Of a stretch of DNA of 64,000 nt, positions 9,349-17,664 are shown in pieces. Made by a program: the position numbers and the translations under genes. Within the stretch, counting starts at the first letter, position 1; each line of letters begins with the position of its first letter. The notes under the pieces were generated by a model. That model had not been told where the DNA came from and did not search any database. It was given only the letters and a program-made list of their open reading frames with translations. The stretch lies in assembly GCF_000023125.1 (NCBI RefSeq), contig NC_013037.1, forward strand, positions 1 to 64,000. Reading direction: 5' to 3'. The stretch comes from Dyadobacter fermentans DSM 18053. GTDB taxonomy: Bacteria; Bacteroidota; Bacteroidia; Cytophagales; Spirosomataceae.

Positions 9349-9689
9349 AAGGTATCTTCAAGCAATTCGATGCACTTATCGATCTCCTGGATATATCTTT
9401 CAACTGATTCTTTCAGTTCGGCAATTGCGCCTGTTGGTGTCAGTTTACTAGTGACAAGTTTAGCGAAACTTTTAGACTTATTAAAGTCTTTTTCTAAAGA
9501 GGTGTATTTTTTCCTTATTTCTTTCGACTCTTCCGTGAGCTTCGCATTGGCGGCCCGAAGCTCCGCGTTTTCACGCTGGAGCTCTGAGATCGACCAGTTT
9601 AATTTCTCTTTGTGATTGATCAGGATTTCGAGTTTTTTCTCGACGTCGGATAGTTTGTGTTCGATAATTCGTTCGGTAGTCCTCTCCAT
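9345..9689 (-). CDS. Small coiled-coil protein, possible ZapB-like partner of ZapA
   Basis: A 114-residue, almost entirely helical protein. Heptad-like spacing of leucines and isoleucines and many E/K residues run from about 10 to 75 (for example KLEILINHKEKLN, ELQRENAELRAANAKL). A second helical stretch lies near the C-terminus. ATG at 9689 is chosen over an in-frame TTG at 9698 because a GGGAAA stretch lies just upstream. Stop and zapA start overlap by 4 bases, so it is probably translated with ZapA. By position and shape it could be a division-ring coiled-coil factor, but sequence identity to ZapB is not evident. Confidence 0.75.
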   Translation of the reverse strand: MERTTERIIEHKLSDVEKKLEILINHKEKLNWSISELQRENAELRAANAKLTEESKEIRKKYTSLEKDFNKSKSFAKLVTSKLTPTGAIAELKESVERYIQEIDKCIELLEDTL

Positions 9690-9729
9690 TTTTCCCAACT
9701 GAAAAAATCCGACAATGAAAAACTGTTGT

Positions 9730-12159
9730 TTACTTTCTGATCACCGCTTCAAATTCCCTTTCGTAGGTTGCAATGAGGCGCTGCATCGTTTTGTCGATCA
9801 CCTTGTCGGTGAGCGTTTGCTGCTCGTCCTGCAAAATGAAGCTGATCGAATACGACTTTTTGCCTTCCAGGTTGGCGCCTTCGTACACATCGAACACGTT
9901 CACGGCGCGCAGCAGGCTGCGTTCGGTTTTGAAAGCGGCCTGGCGCAGCTCCTCGAAGGTCACTTTTTTGTTCAGTACCACCGAAAGATCGCGGCGCACT
10001 TCGGGGAACTTCGGCACTTCTGCATATTCAACGGCCGCATTGTATTGGCGCAGCAGGTATTCCCAGTCGAAGTCGGCGTAGTAAACCGGTGCTTTGATAT
10101 CCAGCTTTTTGGCAACGGCCGCATTCAGTAATCCAAAGGATACTACCGGTTTTTTATTGGCAAGCAATGTCAATCCGCTTTTGAAAACGGCACTGTCGGC
10201 TTCCTGCTTTTGCACGTCGCGGATTTTCATCGAGGTCAGCACCTGGTTTACAAATGCCGCCAGGTCATGGAAAACAACCTCGCGAGACTTTTCAAACCAG
10301 CTTTCCTGGGTGATATTGCCCGTCACGAACACCGAAAGGCGCTCTTTCTCGATGAATTTGCCGTCGATTTCGTGGTAGGTTTTGCCAAATTCGAATACTT
10401 TCAAATCCTTCTGGCGGCGGTTGCTGTTATAAGCAATCACTTCCAGGCCGGAGAAAAGCAGCGTCTGGCGCATTACCGAGAGGTCTTCGCTGAGGTAGTT
10501 CAGGATTTTTACAGGGGTTCCTGCCAGGCTTTCGCCCAAAATGGCCTGGTACTCGGGTTTGGTCAATGAATTGTTGATCATTTCATTGAAACCATTGCCG
10601 ACCAGCAGTTCCGAAACGCGCAGTTTCAGCTTTTCCGGGTCGTTAACCGGGAAATCCGAGATGTAATCGGAGCTCAATGCGTCCGAAAGTTCCACCTGAC
10701 CGAAGCCGTAAATGCGCAAAATCTCTTCGATCACATCGGCCTCGCGCTGCACGTCCACGCGGTAAGGCGGCACAATCGCCGTGAAACCGGTTTCGGTTTC
10801 ATCAGTAACCTGGATATCGAGGCTTTCCAGAATGCTTTTGATCAGATCTTTTTCCAAAGATTTGCCGATCAGCCGGTCGATGTTCCTGTTTTTGATATTT
10901 ACCTTGAAATCCGCAATGGGCTCCGGGTAAAGGTCGATAATGTCGGACGAAATGCTGCCGCCAGCTACCTTCTGGATAAGCAATGCAGCGCGTTTCAATG
11001 CGAAAAGCGGCATATTCGGGTCGGTGCCGCGTTCGAAACGGAACGAAGAATCGGTTTTCAATGCGAAACGCTGCGCCGTCCTGCGCACCCACACGGGTGA
11101 GAAATAGGCCGATTCGAGGAAAATGGAAGTCGTCGTTTCCGTAACGCCGGATGTCAATCCGCCGAAAACGCCGGCAATGCACATCGGTTCGGGATTGCCA
11201 TCCACACCCTCGCTGCAAATCATGAGGTCGTTGGCCGAAATTTTGCGCTCGATCCCGTCCAAAGTCACAAACGGCGTGCCCTCAGCAACGGTAGTAACAA
11301 TCACTTTTTTACCCAAAACCTTGTCCGCATCGAATGCGTGCATCGGCTGGCCGAGCTCGTGGCAAACGTAGTTGGTAATGTCTACAATGTTGTTGATCGC
11401 CCGGATTCCGATCGTTTGCAAGCGCTGTTTCAGCCATTCCGGCGATTCCGTCACAGTAATGCCCGAAATGGTCAGACCAGTATAGCGCGGACAAGCCTCC
11501 GTATTGCGAACCTCTACCGGAATCGGCAGGTTTTGATTGTCTGTCTTAAATGCCTCAATGGAAGGCAGCGTGATTTCACGCTTCAAAACCGCTTTCAAAT
11601 CACGCGCGACACCGTAATGCGATGCTGCGTCCGCACGGTTGGGCGTGAGGCCGATCTCGATCAGGTAGTCGGAAGAAATGCCGAAATATTCAGCGGCAGG
11701 CGTGCCGTTCGGTAAGTCCGTATCGAGTACGAGAATGCCGTCGTGGGAAGTGCCAACGCCCAGTTCGTCCTCGGCGCAGATCATCCCCTCTGACAATGCG
11801 CCACGGATTTTGGATTTTTTCAAAACGAGCGGCTGATCGCTGCCGGTCGGGTATAATGTGGCGCCTACCGTTGCGACGATCACTTTCTGGCCCGCGGCCA
11901 CGTTCGGCGCGCCGCACACAATGGATAGGGGCGTTTCGCCGCCAACGTCCACGGTTGTCAGGCTCAGGCGGTCGGCTTCCGGGTGTTTTTCACGCGTCAG
12001 CACTTCACCGATCACCACGCCCTGCAAGCCGCCTTTTATCGATTCGATCTCTTCAATACCTTCGACTTCCAGCCCGGTGCCGGTTAGCAGCCGGTCAATT
12101 TCCGCGGGTGATTCGTTTAGTTCAATTAAATCTTTAAGCCACTTATAAGAGATCTTCAT
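9730..12159 (-). CDS. pheT: Phenylalanine--tRNA ligase beta subunit
   Basis: PheT with PheS charges tRNA-Phe; the beta subunit carries the editing site and tRNA-binding parts. The 809-residue protein shows the N-terminal helix MKISYKWLKDLIEL, an EMAP/OB tRNA-binding domain (about 40-150; VVIGEVLTREKHPEADRL), the B3/B4 editing region, the B5 domain, and the C-terminal FDX-ACB domain (PEVRRDLSVVLNKKVTFEEL). The length is normal. It is the first gene of a five-gene leftward operon; pheS is not in the window, as is common in Bacteroidota. Confidence 0.98.
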   Translation of the reverse strand: MKISYKWLKDLIELNESPAEIDRLLTGTGLEVEGIEEIESIKGGLQGVVIGEVLTREKHPEADRLSLTTVDVGGETPLSIVCGAPNVAAGQKVIVATVGATLYPTGSDQPLVLKKSKIRGALSEGMICAEDELGVGTSHDGILVLDTDLPNGTPAAEYFGISSDYLIEIGLTPNRADAASHYGVARDLKAVLKREITLPSIEAFKTDNQNLPIPVEVRNTEACPRYTGLTISGITVTESPEWLKQRLQTIGIRAINNIVDITNYVCHELGQPMHAFDADKVLGKKVIVTTVAEGTPFVTLDGIERKISANDLMICSEGVDGNPEPMCIAGVFGGLTSGVTETTTSIFLESAYFSPVWVRRTAQRFALKTDSSFRFERGTDPNMPLFALKRAALLIQKVAGGSISSDIIDLYPEPIADFKVNIKNRNIDRLIGKSLEKDLIKSILESLDIQVTDETETGFTAIVPPYRVDVQREADVIEEILRIYGFGQVELSDALSSDYISDFPVNDPEKLKLRVSELLVGNGFNEMINNSLTKPEYQAILGESLAGTPVKILNYLSEDLSVMRQTLLFSGLEVIAYNSNRRQKDLKVFEFGKTYHEIDGKFIEKERLSVFVTGNITQESWFEKSREVVFHDLAAFVNQVLTSMKIRDVQKQEADSAVFKSGLTLLANKKPVVSFGLLNAAVAKKLDIKAPVYYADFDWEYLLRQYNAAVEYAEVPKFPEVRRDLSVVLNKKVTFEELRQAAFKTERSLLRAVNVFDVYEGANLEGKKSYSISFILQDEQQTLTDKVIDKTMQRLIATYEREFEAVIRK

Positions 12160-12212
12160 GCGAATGCTTTAATAACAATAAAAATTCAGGCGCGGGAAAT
12201 GCGGCCTGTTTG

Positions 12213-12220
12213 CAAAATTA
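12213..12220 (-). promoter_or_regulatory. Candidate pheT operon promoter (-7 box)
   Basis: On the minus strand TAATTTTG matches the Bacteroidota TAnnTTTG box exactly and lies about 54 bases upstream of the pheT ATG. No convincing -33 TTTG is seen at the expected distance. Confidence 0.45.
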
Positions 12221-12283
12221 ATGATTTAGTTTGAACGGCATTCGGGCATTGCACCCCGCGTGCGTGTTTTTTATCAGTACCCG

Positions 12284-12937
12284 TTATTCCTGGTGCGAAG
12301 CCTCCTCGGTCACTTCGCCTGCCTGAATGGCTACGCTCAGCGTGTTTTCGGCAGGAGGCACCGGGCAGGCGTAGCTTTCCTGGTACGCACAATAGGGGTT
12401 ATACGCCTTGTTGAAGTCGAGCACAATGGTGTTGTTTTTGATCTGGTCCACGGGATAATCGAGGTAGCGGCCGCCGCCGTAGGTTTCCTTGCCGCTGGTG
12501 GCATCGCGGAAAAGCACGGAAATGGTGCCTTCGCTCTTCAATAGCAGCAGCTTTTGCGCCTGACCTTCCACGGAGAAGTTGGCATAACCGTATTTCTCGT
12601 ATTTCTCGCTCGATCCGTCAGTATATTTAACGGTTACCTCCTTATCGTCCTGCATGTAAGGCGAAATGGTTGCTTTCACGCGGTAGCCGAGGTTGGGTTC
12701 GAAGTAGTGGAGGCCGTGGAAGCTATCCTTGTCCTTGATAGGCGAGTCGTCGCCCGTTTTGAACTGCTCGTCCTTGGCGGCACGTTCTTCGAGGAGCTTG
12801 GTTTTATATAATGCGGGGTTGGCTGCCACGGCGTCGTCGGAGCTGCTGCTGCCGCCCATGTTTTCGATGATGAGATAGGCGAGGATCGCGATGAACATGG
12901 CGATCGTGCTGTATCGGATGACTTTATTTTTGAACAT
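12284..12937 (-). CDS. DUF1684 domain-containing exported or anchored protein
   Basis: Resembles DUF1684 proteins (function unknown, widespread in Bacteroidota and Actinobacteria). The protein of 217 residues begins with a single hydrophobic segment (about 6-24) and carries the family hallmarks: the FHGLHYFEPNLGYRV opening and the C-terminal YNPYCAYQESYACPVPP cysteine motif preceded by DFNKAYN. ATG at 12937 is preferred over an upstream in-frame start because it places the membrane segment at the N-terminus. It probably sits in the periplasm or outer face of the membrane. It is transcribed alone, divergently from the response regulator gene. Confidence 0.85.
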   Translation of the reverse strand: MFKNKVIRYSTIAMFIAILAYLIIENMGGSSSSDDAVAANPALYKTKLLEERAAKDEQFKTGDDSPIKDKDSFHGLHYFEPNLGYRVKATISPYMQDDKEVTVKYTDGSSEKYEKYGYANFSVEGQAQKLLLLKSEGTISVLFRDATSGKETYGGGRYLDYPVDQIKNNTIVLDFNKAYNPYCAYQESYACPVPPAENTLSVAIQAGEVTEEASHQE

Positions 12938-12964
12938 AACAAGGATAATTGGGTAATCGGACTG

Positions 12965-12972
12965 CAAACTTA
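12965..12972 (-). promoter_or_regulatory. Candidate promoter for the DUF1684 gene (-7 box)
   Basis: TAAGTTTG on the minus strand matches TAnnTTTG exactly and lies 28 bases upstream of the ATG at 12937. No clear -33 element is visible. Confidence 0.45.
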
Positions 12973-13026
12973 GCACCCGATCGCGCGCTTTGAAAAAGTA
13001 TGGAAGGTTTATTTACTTTTTTGGAA

Positions 13027-13034
13027 TAATTTTG
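13027..13034 (+). promoter_or_regulatory. Candidate promoter for the response regulator gene (-7 box)
   Basis: TAATTTTG on the plus strand is an exact TAnnTTTG match, 90 bases upstream of the ATG at 13125. The -33 element is not clear. Confidence 0.35.
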
Positions 13035-13124
13035 AATCTTCGCGTCCATCGGGTTTGCGATGTTGATTGAAATATATCTAAATTGACCTGGGAAAAAACT
13101 TAAACACAATACCTGCCCCATCGT

Positions 13125-13502
13125 ATGTCATACACGAAACGAGTACTCATTGCCGAAGACAGTTCAGTAATTCAAAACCTGGCAAGGAAGATTCTTGAAT
13201 TTCAGCATTATGAAATCACTTCCGTGAAAAACGGCGAGCAAGTGCTGCAATTGCTTGAAAAAGAGGATTTTGATATTATTCTTCTGGATATCAATATGCC
13301 TGTGATGGATGGAATGGAATGTGCAAGAAGCATCCGCAAATTGCCCGACGAGAAAAAGGCCAAAACGCCGATCGTGGCGATTACGGGTAATGCCAAAAAC
13401 TATTCAGACGAAGATTTCAAAGATGCAGGATTTGACGATGCGCTGATGAAGCCATTGAATTTTGACCGCCTGGTTGAAGTGGTGGCGCATCTGACAGAAT
13501 AA
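13125..13502 (+). CDS. Single-domain response regulator (CheY-like receiver)
   Basis: A 125-residue stand-alone receiver domain. All phospho-acceptor site residues are present: the acidic pair E11/D12, acceptor D55 (IILLDINMPVMDG), T87 (VAITGN) and K109 (LMKPLN). There is no output domain, so it must act by protein-protein contact, as a phosphorelay intermediate or on a hybrid kinase. No histidine kinase is adjacent. The downstream metallo-hydrolase gene starts 6 bases after the stop, so the two are likely co-transcribed. Confidence 0.92.
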   Translation: MSYTKRVLIAEDSSVIQNLARKILEFQHYEITSVKNGEQVLQLLEKEDFDIILLDINMPVMDGMECARSIRKLPDEKKAKTPIVAITGNAKNYSDEDFKDAGFDDALMKPLNFDRLVEVVAHLTE

Positions 13503-13508
13503 TACCTG

Positions 13509-14270
13509 ATGAGGATTACATTTCTTGGAACCGGCACATCGCAGGGAATACCCGTTATTGCCTGCGATTGTGTCGTTTGCCGTTCTAATGACCAGCACGA
13601 CAAGCGTTTACGGACTTCCGTCTGGATTCAGGTCCACGGAAAGTCGTTCGTGATCGATACCGGCCCCGATTTCCGCCAGCAAATGCTGCGGGCCAATGTA
13701 CGCAGTCTCGACGCCGCCATTTTCACCCACCAGCATAAGGACCACACGGCCGGGCTCGACGACATCAGGGCGTTCAACCACCGCCAGCAGATGGACATCC
13801 CGCTTTACGGCCGGCTGGAAGTACTCAACCAGATCCAGACCGAATTCGCTTATGCATTCTCCGATAAAAGGTATCCGGGAGTGCCGCATTTCTCGCTTCA
13901 TCCGATCGAGAACCGGCCTTTCGAGGTGGAAGGCATGACATTTACGCCCATTGAGGTAATGCACCACAAACTTGCTGTTTACGGCTTCCGCATCGGCGAT
14001 TTTACCTACATTACCGACGCCAACTATATTTCCGAAGAAGAGCAGGAAAAAATCAAAGGTTCGCGGGTGCTGGTGCTCGATACCCTGCAGAAAGAGCCGC
14101 ATCTATCGCATTTCACACTTTCACAAGCCCTCGACCTCATTGATAAACTGAACGTGCCGCAGGCTTACCTCACGCACATCAGCCATAAACTCGGCCTTCA
14201 TGCCGTGGTGGAAAGCGAATTACCGCCGCACGTGCATTTGGCGTACGACGGGCTGGTTTTGGATCTTTGA
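13509..14270 (+). CDS. PhnP-like metallo-beta-lactamase-fold hydrolase
   Basis: A 253-residue MBL-fold protein. It has the zinc motif HQHKDH (74-79) followed by GLDDIRAF, an N-terminal LGTGTSQGIPVIACDC with paired cysteines as in PhnP-like proteins, and the later HHK, TDANYI and THISHKLG segments that complete the metal site. PhnP is a cyclic phosphodiesterase; members in Bacteroidota are usually annotated only as MBL-fold hydrolases, and the substrate here is unknown. No signal peptide is seen. It follows the response regulator by 6 bases. Confidence 0.88.
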   Translation: MRITFLGTGTSQGIPVIACDCVVCRSNDQHDKRLRTSVWIQVHGKSFVIDTGPDFRQQMLRANVRSLDAAIFTHQHKDHTAGLDDIRAFNHRQQMDIPLYGRLEVLNQIQTEFAYAFSDKRYPGVPHFSLHPIENRPFEVEGMTFTPIEVMHHKLAVYGFRIGDFTYITDANYISEEEQEKIKGSRVLVLDTLQKEPHLSHFTLSQALDLIDKLNVPQAYLTHISHKLGLHAVVESELPPHVHLAYDGLVLDL

Positions 14271-14297
14271 TCAGGCTTAGTCTGGTGAATTGCAGGA

Positions 14298-14990
14298 TCA
14301 GCTATACCGATCGTTCCTCCACGGGTAGGCCGTGTTGGAATATCCCCTCAACTCCCAGAATCCCAATTGGTTTTTAGGTAAAAACTGAATGCGGCTGATC
14401 CATTTGCTGCCTTTCCAGGCGTAGAGCTGCGGGGTGATCATTCGCACCGGGCCGCCGTGATCGCGTTCGAGCGGTTTGCCGTCGGCGGTGTGGACAAGCA
14501 ACACATCCTCTTTCAATGCTTCTTCCAGCGAAAGATTGGTCGTGTATTTATCATAGCCGTGACAAAGCACGTGCGTAGCGCTCGGTTTTGGCATGACTAA
14601 TGCGGCAATGTCAGCCAGACGGACGCCTACCCAGGGCACATCCATGCGCGACCAAGTGGTAACGCAATGAAAATCGCTGACATCGCTGGTTTGAGGCAAT
14701 GCCATGAACTCGTCCCAGGTTAATGTGATCGGAGATTCCACTTCGCCGTCAATAACGAGCTTCCATTTGCTAAGGTGAATGTCTGGTTTGAAACCCAGGT
14801 CGAGTACCGGCCATTTATGCGTTTTGTATTGCCCGACAGGCAATTGTGGCATCCCGTGGCGGTTCGGCTCGCCAGTGCCCATCGGCTTTGTGTCCGAAAC
14901 CGACGGCGTTTCCGCCATTTGCTGTTCGAAGCGGGCTTTGAGCTTCATCCGCGCTTCGACGATTTTATCGAGTTTGCTGTTGTCTTCCAT
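14298..14990 (-). CDS. Sulfite-oxidase-like molybdopterin-dependent oxidoreductase
   Basis: Resembles the oxidoreductase molybdopterin-binding domain (PF00174) of the sulfite oxidase/YedY family. The Mo-ligating cysteine is visible in DFHCVTTWS (C109 from the chosen start), followed by WVGVRLADI and the cofactor-binding HGGPVRMITPQLYAWKGSKW. No Tat or Sec signal is present, unlike YedY, so a cytoplasmic location is suggested. ATG at 14990 is chosen; a TTG three codons upstream is possible. The gene begins 12 bases after the end of the DUF819 gene, so the two form an operon. The substrate is unknown. Confidence 0.88.
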   Translation of the reverse strand: MEDNSKLDKIVEARMKLKARFEQQMAETPSVSDTKPMGTGEPNRHGMPQLPVGQYKTHKWPVLDLGFKPDIHLSKWKLVIDGEVESPITLTWDEFMALPQTSDVSDFHCVTTWSRMDVPWVGVRLADIAALVMPKPSATHVLCHGYDKYTTNLSLEEALKEDVLLVHTADGKPLERDHGGPVRMITPQLYAWKGSKWISRIQFLPKNQLGFWELRGYSNTAYPWRNDRYS

Positions 14991-15002
14991 GTCAGTCAAT
15001 GT

Positions 15003-16229
15003 TTAGGTGCTGATCCATTGCATCATTAAAGCAGTCAAATACCCTCCATAAGTTCCGATTGCATACCCTAAAATAGCCAGCAGCACGCCTACGGGCGCCA
15101 GCGATGGGTGAAATGCCGCCGCTACCACCGATGCCGAAGCAGAGCCGCCCACGTTGGCCTGACTGCCCACCGCCAGGAAAAAGAACGGTATTTTTAGCCA
15201 TTTGCAGGCGATAACGAGGATAATGCCGTGGATTGAAATCCAGATTAATCCAATGGCAAATAACCCTGGATTGTCGGCAACAGCGCCGAGATCCATTTGC
15301 ATTCCAATGGTTGCAACCAGCACATAGAGGAACACCGAGCCCAATCTTGACGCGCCATAATGTTCCAGCTTACGTGCGGGCGTGAGGGAGAGCAGGATGC
15401 CGATTAATGTAGCAATGCTGATCACCCAGAAAAAGTTGGAAGTAAGGCTGTATTTTTCGAGCGCCGGGTAGTTGGCTGATAAATAGGGCGTAATAATTTC
15501 CGCTAAACCATGGGCTACCCCTGTCGCACCGAAGCCTGCCGCCGCGAGGAAAATGTAATCCCGCAGCATCGGGTTTTGTTCGTTGGCCTTTTGTTCCGAA
15601 TCCATATGTTCCCTCACCTCCTGCACCGTGCGGCTATCCGCGCCCAGGAATGCGTCCACACGCGAGGCAATGCCGGCTCCATATATCAATGCGGCCATCC
15701 AGAGTTCTGCAACGAGCACGTCGACAGCCACCATCTGAGAGAATAATGCATCGCTTGGATGAAATACTTCCCGTAATGCAGTCTGATTAGCCCCGCCGCC
15801 GATCCAGCTGCCTGCGATCGTCGCCAGTCCGCGCCAGACGGCGTCGGCCCCTTCACCTGCCACCGTCGCCGGGCTGATGGTGCTGACGATCCATAATGCC
15901 ACCGGCCCACCAATCATAATGCCCGCCGTGCCGATCAGCATCGCTGCCAACGCTTTCGGGCCGAGCTTGGTGAGCGATTTCCAGTCCATTCCGACGGTGA
16001 AAAGCACAAGGCACGCGGGGAGAAAGTATTTCGAAACGACCGGATAGAGCTGCGACGTCGCGCCGTTGACAATGCCCAGCGAGTTGAGCAAACCCGGTAT
16101 GAAGTAGCAAAGCAGCAAGGGAGGAATGATGTTGTAAAACCGTTTCCAGCCGGGCTGTGAAGCCGTGAAAAATATGCCGGCCAGAATAAGCATTAAGAGT
16201 CCGAGCACTACGGCGTCGTTGGTAATCAT
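15003..16229 (-). CDS. DUF819 family membrane protein
   Basis: A multi-spanning membrane protein of 408 residues resembling the DUF819 (YjcL-like) family, whose function is not established and which may transport a small solute. Many hydrophobic helices alternate with short loops; GSWIGGGANQTAL and the C-terminal VGSQANVGGSASASVVAAAF look like paired discontinuous-helix motifs of an inverted-repeat transporter. ATG at 16229 (MITNDAVV) is preferred because upstream in-frame residues are charged and unlike the family. It is the first gene of an operon with the sulfite-oxidase-like gene. Confidence 0.85.
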   Translation of the reverse strand: MITNDAVVLGLLMLILAGIFFTASQPGWKRFYNIIPPLLLCYFIPGLLNSLGIVNGATSQLYPVVSKYFLPACLVLFTVGMDWKSLTKLGPKALAAMLIGTAGIMIGGPVALWIVSTISPATVAGEGADAVWRGLATIAGSWIGGGANQTALREVFHPSDALFSQMVAVDVLVAELWMAALIYGAGIASRVDAFLGADSRTVQEVREHMDSEQKANEQNPMLRDYIFLAAAGFGATGVAHGLAEIITPYLSANYPALEKYSLTSNFFWVISIATLIGILLSLTPARKLEHYGASRLGSVFLYVLVATIGMQMDLGAVADNPGLFAIGLIWISIHGIILVIACKWLKIPFFFLAVGSQANVGGSASASVVAAAFHPSLAPVGVLLAILGYAIGTYGGYLTALMMQWIST

Positions 16230-17061
16230 GCGGTCGGAGTAAGGATTAGGGAAAGGTTCATGGGTAAAAATAAGAGAAATGTGCCGGAAATGCATTCTTT
16301 TAAGGCTTTTGATAGAGGCAATGAAAGGCGTGGCGAAGGTCGCGCTTGAAGGAAGTTCGCCGGTTGTAAGCGTCCCTAAACCGGATAGGCGCTTTAATGG
16401 AGGGGTTCAGATCCAGAGTGCAATCCGCCAAATCGAATTTTAAAAAAGATTTGAATTGCGCGCCATTGATATGCGGATGTACCCGTAATAGGACACAGCA
16501 AAACCACCCACGATCATGTGTTCAACCCTATGATTGTTTAATGATGTTATAATCCGGGGAAGGGAGTTGAAATCAAGCATTCAGGTAATCCTTACTTCGG
16601 TTGCCTTACAGGTTGCTGCGATTTCTCTGGCGGATTGTCGCCTCTCAGAAGATCGATGAAGCTTTCAAACTTTCGGTGCCTCTCTGCGAGTACAGCAGTA
16701 CTGACTTCACCGCTGGTGGCGGTATCCTTCATTGCCTTAAAACTGCTGTATTTCCTTACTTTTTCCATAGCGGTATCATTCTTTCTGGCTCATAGAACAC
16801 TGAAATATAAAGATATGGTGCCTAACTACAATGGAATTATTGCGCTTTTGGCTTGATTTCCAGGAACAATACACCTTCCTGCGTACCAACAAAGGCTACA
16901 AACTAATAGGCGTTTCCTGGCGCAATCCTTAGCGAAACACATTTTACAGGTATTAACAAAAAATAAATAAGCCTGCCAGCGATCCTTGCCGCAGCGGATG
17001 TTGTTGTCGAAATCGGAGCCGATCCGTTTTTTTAACCACCAAACATCCAGAAACCTTCACC
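16230..17061. other. Intergenic region of about 0.8 kb with one small ORF
   Basis: The stretch between the DUF819 and DinB genes contains a convincing 58-codon minus-strand ORF (listed separately) and a 25-codon minus-strand ORF at 16440-16517 starting MIVGGFAVSYYGYIRIS. A 33-codon plus-strand ORF also lies at 16831-16932. I see no RNA gene, repeat or insertion element in it. Confidence 0.6.
16592..16768 (-). CDS. Small hypothetical protein (58 residues)
   Basis: An ATG at 16768 opens a 58-codon frame ending in TAA at 16592-16594. The protein begins MEKVRKYSSFKAMKDTATSG and ends in PVRQPK; it is basic, polar and probably helical in the middle (LAERHRKFESFIDLLRG). AGAAAG about 10 bases upstream may serve as a weak ribosome site, and an in-frame TGA lies 8 codons upstream, so the ATG is the natural start. 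No family is recognised. It stands alone between unrelated genes. The amino-acid composition looks protein-like, but it is short, so confidence is moderate. Confidence 0.5.
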   Translation of the reverse strand: MEKVRKYSSFKAMKDTATSGEVSTAVLAERHRKFESFIDLLRGDNPPEKSQQPVRQPK

Positions 17062-17574
17062 ATGAATACGCAGGACGAAACCACAGCCCTGAAAGCTGCC
17101 AGAGAATTATTTGTCAGAATGGTAGTCTCTAACTGGGAGCTGCAAAACCAGCGCCTGAACGGCTGGCTGGCCAAATTGCCCGAAGAACGTTTAGCCGAGC
17201 CCGTCGCCGAAGGTAAAAACCGCGCAGTGTATTTGCTGGGACATTTGATTGCAGTAAACGACGGTATGATTTCGCTTCTCGGGCTGGGAGAACGCCTTTA
17301 CCCGGAACTCGACCATCTTTTCGTGAAAGACCCCGACCGTACATTTGAAGAAATTCCCTCGGTAGCCGACCTGAAAGCCCAATGGGCCAACCTGAATGCA
17401 GTATTAACCCGCTACTTCACCGAACTTGATGCCGAGGAATGGTTCACAAAGCATAATGCGATATCCGATGAGGATTTCGCACGAGAGCCGCATCGCAACA
17501 AGCTTAATATATTGATTAACAGGACTAATCATGAGGCTTACCACCTCGGTCAGCTTATTTTTCTAAAAGCCTGA
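17062..17574 (+). CDS. DinB family protein
   Basis: A protein of 170 residues with the four-helix bundle pattern of the DinB/YfiT superfamily (putative metal-dependent enzymes, often thiol or stress linked). Helix 2 carries YLLGHLIAVND and the C-terminal helix NHEAYHLGQLIFL, which supply the two or three histidines that bind a metal in this family. No signal peptide. It is transcribed alone; the gene after it begins 90 bases downstream. A second DinB protein is encoded at 25172-25690. Reaction unknown. Confidence 0.85.
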   Translation: MNTQDETTALKAARELFVRMVVSNWELQNQRLNGWLAKLPEERLAEPVAEGKNRAVYLLGHLIAVNDGMISLLGLGERLYPELDHLFVKDPDRTFEEIPSVADLKAQWANLNAVLTRYFTELDAEEWFTKHNAISDEDFAREPHRNKLNILINRTNHEAYHLGQLIFLKA

Positions 17575-17590
17575 GTTAGCTCCACATTTG

Positions 17591-17624
17591 TTGTAAAAGT
17601 CAGGGATTTTGCGATATTTTACAA
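17591..17624. repeat. Inverted repeat upstream of the molybdo-oxidoreductase operon
   Basis: TTGTAAAA at 17591-17598 and TTTTACAA at 17617-17624 form a perfect 8-base inverted repeat with an 18-base spacer, about 40 bases before the first gene. It could be an operator or a weak hairpin; no regulator gene is nearby. Confidence 0.35.
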
Positions 17625-17664
17625 GATTATTCACCACTCTCATTAAATCTTCATCACCATCACC

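Noticed and set aside
16831..16932. 33-codon ORF (MELLRFWLDFQEQYTFLR start)
   Set aside because: It looks somewhat protein-like but is too short, has no ribosome site and no neighbours, and could be a chance frame.
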